Source of the DNA: Anaerolineales bacterium
GTDB lineage: Bacteria > Chloroflexota > Anaerolineae > Anaerolineales > DRMV01
Assembly: GCA_026985785.1 (NCBI GenBank)
Contig: JALSPT010000257.1
Coordinates: 1-17,698, forward strand
Direction: 5' to 3'
DNA length: 17,698 bases
The notes below the pieces were generated by a model. That model was given only the letters and a program-made list of their open reading frames with translations, did not search any database and was not told the origin of the DNA. A program made the position numbers and the translations under genes. Positions 13,799 to 17,698 of this stretch are shown piece by piece. The first letter of the stretch is position 1. Each line of letters starts with the position of its first letter.

Positions 13799-15160
13799 GT
13801 GAGGCGGACGGTTCACTTTGTCGGCATTGGCGGCACCGGGCTTTCGGCGATGGCTCGGGTGTTGGCCGAGCGCGGTTGGGAGGTCAGCGGCTCCGACCGG
13901 CAGGCTTCACCACGTACCGAGGCATTGCGCGCCTTGGGCGTCGCGGTGACGGTGGGGCACGCGCCTGAGAGGGCTGCCCAGGCCGACGTCGTGGTGCGCT
14001 CTTCGGCGGTGCCGGACGAGGACGTCGATATCGTCGCAGCGCGCATGGCAGGGGTGCCGGTGCTCAAACGGCGTGAGTTTTTACCTGACCTCACCGCACA
14101 GCATGACGTGGTGGCAGTCGCTGGCTCCCATGGCAAAACCACCACCACGGCCATGCTGGCGTGGGTGTTGACGGCGTTGGGACACGACCCTACTTTTATC
14201 ATTGGTGCCGAAGCCCGCAATTTGAATGCCAACGCCCACGCGGGCCACGGGCGCTTTTTCGTCATCGAAGCCGACGAGTACGATCATATGTTCCTCGGTC
14301 TCGAACCGTACGCTGCCGTGGTCACCAATATCGAGCACGACCATCCCGACCTTTTCCCTACCGTGGAGGATTTCTTTGCCGCTTTCCGCCGTTTTGCTGC
14401 GCGCATTCGCCCTGATGGCTTTTTGCTGGCTGGCGCCGACGATGCTGGCAGTCGCCGTCTGGCGGAGGAGTATAGCGGTAAAGGGTATTCCTATGGCTTG
14501 CGCCACCCAGCCGATTACGAAGGGCGAGATCTGCGCGCCAACGCTCGCGGTGGTTACGATTTCGTCGCCCTGTGGCAGGGGCAAAGGCTGGCCGAAGTCT
14601 CTCTGGCCGTGCCTGGGGAGCACAATGTTGCCAATGCGCTGGCCGTGGTAGCCATGGCTCATCGTTTGGGGATGGACGTCGGCGCGGCGGCGGAGGCGCT
14701 GGCGGAATTTCGTGGCACGGGGCGGCGGTTCGAGGTGATTGGTGAGGCGGGCGGCGTGGTTTTTGTGGATGATTATGCCCACCACCCCACCGAGATTCGC
14801 GCCACCCTGGCTGCTGCCCGGCGGCGCTACCCTGACCGCGCGGTGTGGGCGGTCTGGCAACCGCACACTTTCAGCCGCACGCTGACCCTCTTGCCCCGCT
14901 TTGCTGAGGCGTTTGGCGACGCGGATGGGGTGGTGGTGACCGATGTCTTCCCCGCGCGGGAAACGCCGCCGCCCGATTTCGACCCCCGCCAGGTGGCTGC
15001 CGCGTTGAAACACCCTCGCGTGTACTTTACCCCGACCCTCGGCGAGGCCGCCGCGGTGCTGCTCGACGAAGTCCGCTCGCCTGCGGTGGTCGTGGTGCTT
15101 TCCGCCGGGGATGCGCCCGAATTGACCCGCCGGGCGCTGGAAGGATGGCGATCCCGATGA
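13799..15160 (+). CDS. murC: UDP-N-acetylmuramate--L-alanine ligase MurC
   Basis: MurC adds L-alanine to UDP-MurNAc, the first amino acid of the stem peptide, using ATP in the cytoplasm. The 453-residue protein starts with HFVGIGGTGLSAMA (6-19). The ATP loop is AGSHGKTTTT (108-117). EADEYD (157-162), NIEHDHPDLF (177-186), GEHNVANA (273-280), GTGRRFE (306-312), DDYAHHPTEI (324-333) and QPHTFSRT (354-361) follow. HHPTEI and QPHTFSR are diagnostic for MurC. The near-terminal LSAGDAPEL (434-442) stands where GAGDI is common. A GTG at 13799 is chosen because it has a ribosome binding site. A GTG at 13787 would add four residues and give the same opening codons as ddl. The stop overlaps the proposed murB start as ATGA. 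Confidence 0.95.
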   Translation: MRRTVHFVGIGGTGLSAMARVLAERGWEVSGSDRQASPRTEALRALGVAVTVGHAPERAAQADVVVRSSAVPDEDVDIVAARMAGVPVLKRREFLPDLTAQHDVVAVAGSHGKTTTTAMLAWVLTALGHDPTFIIGAEARNLNANAHAGHGRFFVIEADEYDHMFLGLEPYAAVVTNIEHDHPDLFPTVEDFFAAFRRFAARIRPDGFLLAGADDAGSRRLAEEYSGKGYSYGLRHPADYEGRDLRANARGGYDFVALWQGQRLAEVSLAVPGEHNVANALAVVAMAHRLGMDVGAAAEALAEFRGTGRRFEVIGEAGGVVFVDDYAHHPTEIRATLAAARRRYPDRAVWAVWQPHTFSRTLTLLPRFAEAFGDADGVVVTDVFPARETPPPDFDPRQVAAALKHPRVYFTPTLGEAAAVLLDEVRSPAVVVVLSAGDAPELTRRALEGWRSR

Positions 15161-16164
15161 TGAATGATGCTTTGTTTGCCCAGATGCGAGCCGTTTTTGG
15201 CGAGCGAGTGCAACGCGACGTCCTCTTGGCGCCGTACACTTCGGCCCGGGTGGGTGGCCCTGCCGATGCCTTGGTGACCGTGCGGAGTGAGCGCGAACTG
15301 GCGGTGGTGGCGCGTCACCTGTGGCGTTGGGATGTCCCCTTTGTGGTTCTGGGGGGTGGTTCCAATGTGTTGGTGTCGGATATGGGGGTGCGGGGCGCGG
15401 TGGTGCTCAACCGGGCGCGTAAGACGGCTTTCGTGGAGGATGGTGAGCATCCCACGGTGTGGGCCGAATCGGGCGTCAACCTGGGCAGCCTGGCGCGCCG
15501 CGCGGCGCAGATGGGGTTGGCGGGGCTCGAATGGGCTGCCGGCATCCCCGGCACGGTGGGGGGCGCGGTGGTGGGGAATGCGGGCGCTCACGGTGGTGAG
15601 GTGGCCGATGTGCTCCAGGTGGCCGAAATCTTGCATCGGCAGGAAGGACGCCGTTTCTGTGCGCCCCAGACGCTGGAATTTGGCTATCGAAGCAGTGTGC
15701 TCAAGGCCCGGGGCAGCGATGCGGTGGTGCTGAGTGCCACTTTTCGGCTGCACCGGGATGAGCCTGCGGCGATTGAGCGCCGTTTGGAGACGTTTCGCAC
15801 CCACCGAGAGCGCACTCAGCCGCCGGGCGCCAGCGTGGGTTCTATGTTCAAGAATCCGCCCGGTGATTACGCAGGGCGGCTGATCGAGGAGGCGGGCTTG
15901 AAGGGCACCCACGTCGGCGATGCCGAAATCAGCACCGTCCACGCCAATTTCTTCGTCAACCACGGCGAGGCGCGGGCGCAGGAAATTTGGGCGCTGATGT
16001 ATTTGGCCCGCACCACGGTGGCGCGCCGGTTTGGCGTGTGGCTGGAGCCGGAAATTCGCCTGGTGGGCGATTGGCCGCCGGAGGCGATTGCGGCTTTGTA
16101 CGAGGTGCGGGAACTGCCGTCGGAGCAGGAAGCGCTGACCTTTTTGAAGGAGGTGCAGCGGTGA
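15157..16164 (+). CDS. murB: UDP-N-acetylenolpyruvoylglucosamine reductase MurB
   Basis: MurB is an FAD enzyme that reduces UDP-GlcNAc-enolpyruvate to UDP-MurNAc with NADPH in the cytoplasm. With the start chosen here it has 335 residues. FAD-binding motifs are YTSARVGGPAD (27-37), LGGGSNVLVSD (65-75) and WAAGIPGTVGGAVVGNAG (126-143). The catalytic part has YRSSVLK (177-183), GSMFKNP (228-234, Ser229 the likely proton donor), AGRLIEEAGLKG (239-250), HANFFVNHG (262-270) and LEPEIRLVG (296-304). Starts at 15145, 15157 and 15160 are all in frame. 15157 gives an ATGA overlap with murC and has GGAAGGATGG upstream, while 15145 has its purine run directly against the ATG. The stop overlaps ddl as GTGA. 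Confidence 0.94.
   Translation: MMNDALFAQMRAVFGERVQRDVLLAPYTSARVGGPADALVTVRSERELAVVARHLWRWDVPFVVLGGGSNVLVSDMGVRGAVVLNRARKTAFVEDGEHPTVWAESGVNLGSLARRAAQMGLAGLEWAAGIPGTVGGAVVGNAGAHGGEVADVLQVAEILHRQEGRRFCAPQTLEFGYRSSVLKARGSDAVVLSATFRLHRDEPAAIERRLETFRTHRERTQPPGASVGSMFKNPPGDYAGRLIEEAGLKGTHVGDAEISTVHANFFVNHGEARAQEIWALMYLARTTVARRFGVWLEPEIRLVGDWPPEAIAALYEVRELPSEQEALTFLKEVQR
16147..16155 (+). promoter_or_regulatory. Strong ribosome binding site deciding the ddl start
   Basis: AAGGAGGTG, a near-perfect Shine-Dalgarno sequence, lies five bases before the GTG at 16161. It selects this GTG over upstream in-frame starts inside murB, the longest of which would add 58 residues without similarity to Ddl. Confidence 0.75.
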
Positions 16165-17255
16165 GGGATAAACGGCGTGTGGTGGTTTTGTTCGGTGGCC
16201 GTTCGGGCGAGCATGAGGTCTCGTTGATGTCGGCGCGCTCGGTGCTGGATGCCCTCAAGGCCGACCGCTACGAGATCATCCCTGTGGGTATTACTAAAGA
16301 GGGGCGCTGGCTGACCGGTCCCGATGTCCTGGAGGCTTTCAGGGAAGGCGAAACCGATCACCTGACGCCGGTGACCCTGCTGCCTGACCCCTCGCGCCCT
16401 GGTCTGTGGGTGTGGAAAGGTGAAGCCCTCAAGCCTTATGCGCCAGTGGATGTGGTGTTTCCCGTGCTGCATGGCACGTTTGGCGAAGACGGCACGCTGC
16501 AGGGTTTGTTGGAACTGGCCGATGTGGCTTACGTCGGCGCGGGCGTGGTCGGCTCGGCAGTGGGTATGGACAAGGGCATTTTCAAGGATGTGATGCGGGC
16601 GCATGGCATTCCCACGCCGGCATATGTGGTGCTGACCCGCCGCGAGGTGGATGCCGACCTGGATGGCGTGGTCGCTCGCTGTGAGGCCGTAGCGCCTTAT
16701 CCGCTGTTCGTCAAACCGGCCAATCTGGGTTCTTCGGTGGGGATTACCAAAGCCCATGACCGCGCCGAATTGTTGGCCGGGCTGCAATTGGCCGCCCGTT
16801 ATGACCGCCGCTTGATCGTCGAGCAGGGGCTGGACGCGCGGGAGATCGAGGTCAGTGTATTGGGCAACGAAACCCCGCGGGCTTCCGTGCCGGGCGAGAT
16901 CGTGCCTGCCGACGAGTTTTACTCCTATGAGGCCAAGTACGAGGACCCTTCGTCGGCGCTTGTCATTCCTGCGGCGTTGAGCGCCTCTCAGATGCAGCGC
17001 GTGCAGGCGTTGGCGTTGCAGGTGTACCAGGCGGTGGATGCAGCCGGTATGGCGCGCGTGGATTTCTTGCTGGAGCGCGACAGCGGGCGATTTTACATCA
17101 ACGAGATCAACACTTTGCCCGGCTTTACCCATATCAGCATGTATCCTAAACTGTGGGAAGCCAGCGGTTTGCCCTATTCGGATTTGCTCGATCGCCTGCT
17201 CGAACTGGCTTTGGAGCGCAAAGCCGAGCGCGAACGCACCCATTGGGAGCGCTGA
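16161..17255 (+). CDS. ddl: D-alanine--D-alanine ligase
   Basis: Ddl joins two D-alanines with ATP; the product is the substrate of MurF. The 364-residue protein (GTG start) is an ATP-grasp enzyme. It carries GGRSGEHEVSLMSA (12-25, with Glu17), HGTFGEDGTLQG (104-115), GMDKGIFKDV (135-144), FVKPANLGSSVGITKA (183-198), YSYEAKY (254-260), ARVDFLLE (298-305) and NEINTLPGFT (314-323). Tyr260, at the end of the omega loop, is the residue expected for D-Ala-D-Ala synthesis. Vancomycin-resistance type D-Ala-D-Lac ligases differ here. The length matches long Ddl forms of about 350-370 residues. It overlaps murB by four bases (GTGA) and is followed by ftsQ after 25 bases. Confidence 0.96.
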   Translation: MRDKRRVVVLFGGRSGEHEVSLMSARSVLDALKADRYEIIPVGITKEGRWLTGPDVLEAFREGETDHLTPVTLLPDPSRPGLWVWKGEALKPYAPVDVVFPVLHGTFGEDGTLQGLLELADVAYVGAGVVGSAVGMDKGIFKDVMRAHGIPTPAYVVLTRREVDADLDGVVARCEAVAPYPLFVKPANLGSSVGITKAHDRAELLAGLQLAARYDRRLIVEQGLDAREIEVSVLGNETPRASVPGEIVPADEFYSYEAKYEDPSSALVIPAALSASQMQRVQALALQVYQAVDAAGMARVDFLLERDSGRFYINEINTLPGFTHISMYPKLWEASGLPYSDLLDRLLELALERKAERERTHWER

Positions 17256-17280
17256 TTGCGATTGGTGGAGGATGGGAACG

Positions 17281-17698
17281 ATGTTTTTCAAACGAGAGGA
17301 GACCCTCAGCCGCGCCGAGCAGGTGCGGCGCCGTCGGCAGCGAGCAGGGAAAACCACTGCCCCGCGTCGGACGCGGCGCTCGCAAACAAATGCGCCCTCG
17401 CGGCGGGCCCAGGTTGCCGCCAGCGCGGTTTCTGCCCCCGTGGTGGTCAGCCGCTATGGCGTGGTGGGCGGGGCGGCTGTCTCTCCTCCCGGCCACGTGC
17501 GGCGGCAGGTGCGCTTCCCGCGCGGGCGCTATACCGAGATTGTGGCTTCGGTGCCTGCGCTTTCGCTGGGTTGGCGGGCGCTTTCGCTGGTATCGAGCCT
17601 TTTGGTGATTGTCATCCTGGCGGCTTTGTGGTATGCTCCCGCCTTTAGAGTGGACGTGCCCGAAGTGCACGGTACCCATCATCTGGATGCCGAGCGCC
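17281..17698 (+). CDS. ftsQ: Cell division protein FtsQ/DivIB, N-terminal part (runs off right edge)
   Basis: The frame is open from the ATG at 17281 to the window end, 139 codons. It encodes a long, very basic N-terminus (about 98 residues, many Arg), one membrane helix (about 99-119, LSLVSSLLVIVILAALWYAP) and the start of an extracytoplasmic POTRA domain (FRVDVPEVHGTHHLDAER, from residue 122). That order is the FtsQ/DivIB layout, and the place after murC-murB-ddl is where ftsQ normally lies, before ftsA and ftsZ. FtsQ binds FtsL and its partner and recruits them to the divisome. The ATG has GGAGG (17267-17271) nine bases upstream. The cytoplasmic part is much longer than the roughly 25 residues of E. 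coli FtsQ. The rest of the gene is outside the window. Confidence 0.85.
   Translation, partial: MFFKREETLSRAEQVRRRRQRAGKTTAPRRTRRSQTNAPSRRAQVAASAVSAPVVVSRYGVVGGAAVSPPGHVRRQVRFPRGRYTEIVASVPALSLGWRALSLVSSLLVIVILAALWYAPAFRVDVPEVHGTHHLDAER

Noticed and set aside
1..17698. CRISPR arrays, tRNA or rRNA genes, insertion sequences, phage or defence genes
   Set aside because: No repeat-spacer array, no tRNA-like fold with a T-loop signature, no rRNA-like stretch and no transposase motifs were seen. The window is nearly all division and wall genes.

Overview
This window holds most of a bacterial division and cell wall (dcw) cluster on the + strand. Before it lies a short stretch of unrelated genes on the - strand. 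The DNA is GC-rich. The gene content fits a free-living bacterium that makes peptidoglycan. My best guess is the Chloroflexota (Anaerolineae-like). I base that on the large GAF/HD-GYP sensor, the wording of several motifs (for example GGTGGGVYPA in MurG) and the lack of any outer-membrane genes. This assignment is inference; nothing in the window fixes the taxonomy.

Left part, positions 1-3134, - strand. The first 43 bases encode the N-terminus of a protein that runs off the left edge, probably aspartate carbamoyltransferase (pyrB). After a 121-base spacer with no recognisable gene comes a 989-residue signalling protein. It has a degenerate receiver domain, about four GAF-type domains and an intact C-terminal HD-GYP domain, so it is a likely c-di-GMP phosphodiesterase.

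Divergent intergenic region, 3135-3434 (300 bases, no gene). It carries a good sigma70-type promoter (TTGCGT, 17 bases, TATACT) for the dcw cluster. Four direct repeats with an exact 10-base period overlap the -10 element and start site, and look like an MraZ operator. A weaker extended -10 element and a GC-rich inverted repeat face the - strand gene.

Right part, 3435-17698, + strand. The order is mraZ, rsmH, ftsL-like, ftsI (class B PBP), murF, mraY, murD, ftsW, murG, a small CvpA-like membrane protein, murC, murB, ddl and the first 139 codons of ftsQ. Junctions are extremely tight: several are 4-base ATGA/GTGA overlaps, and ftsW runs 80 bases into murG. No internal promoter or terminator was recognised, so this looks like one transcript read from the promoter at 3326-3354. 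MurB and MurC make UDP-MurNAc-L-Ala. MurD adds D-Glu. Ddl makes D-Ala-D-Ala, and MurF adds it to the stem. MraY and MurG make lipid I and lipid II. FtsW and FtsI polymerise and crosslink septal peptidoglycan, while FtsL and FtsQ assemble the divisome. murE, usually between ftsI and murF, is absent from this locus.

I did not find a new kind of system here. The main points of interest are the MraZ operator, the missing murE, the altered MurG motifs, the ftsW/murG overlap and the AT-rich membrane gene inserted between murG and murC.
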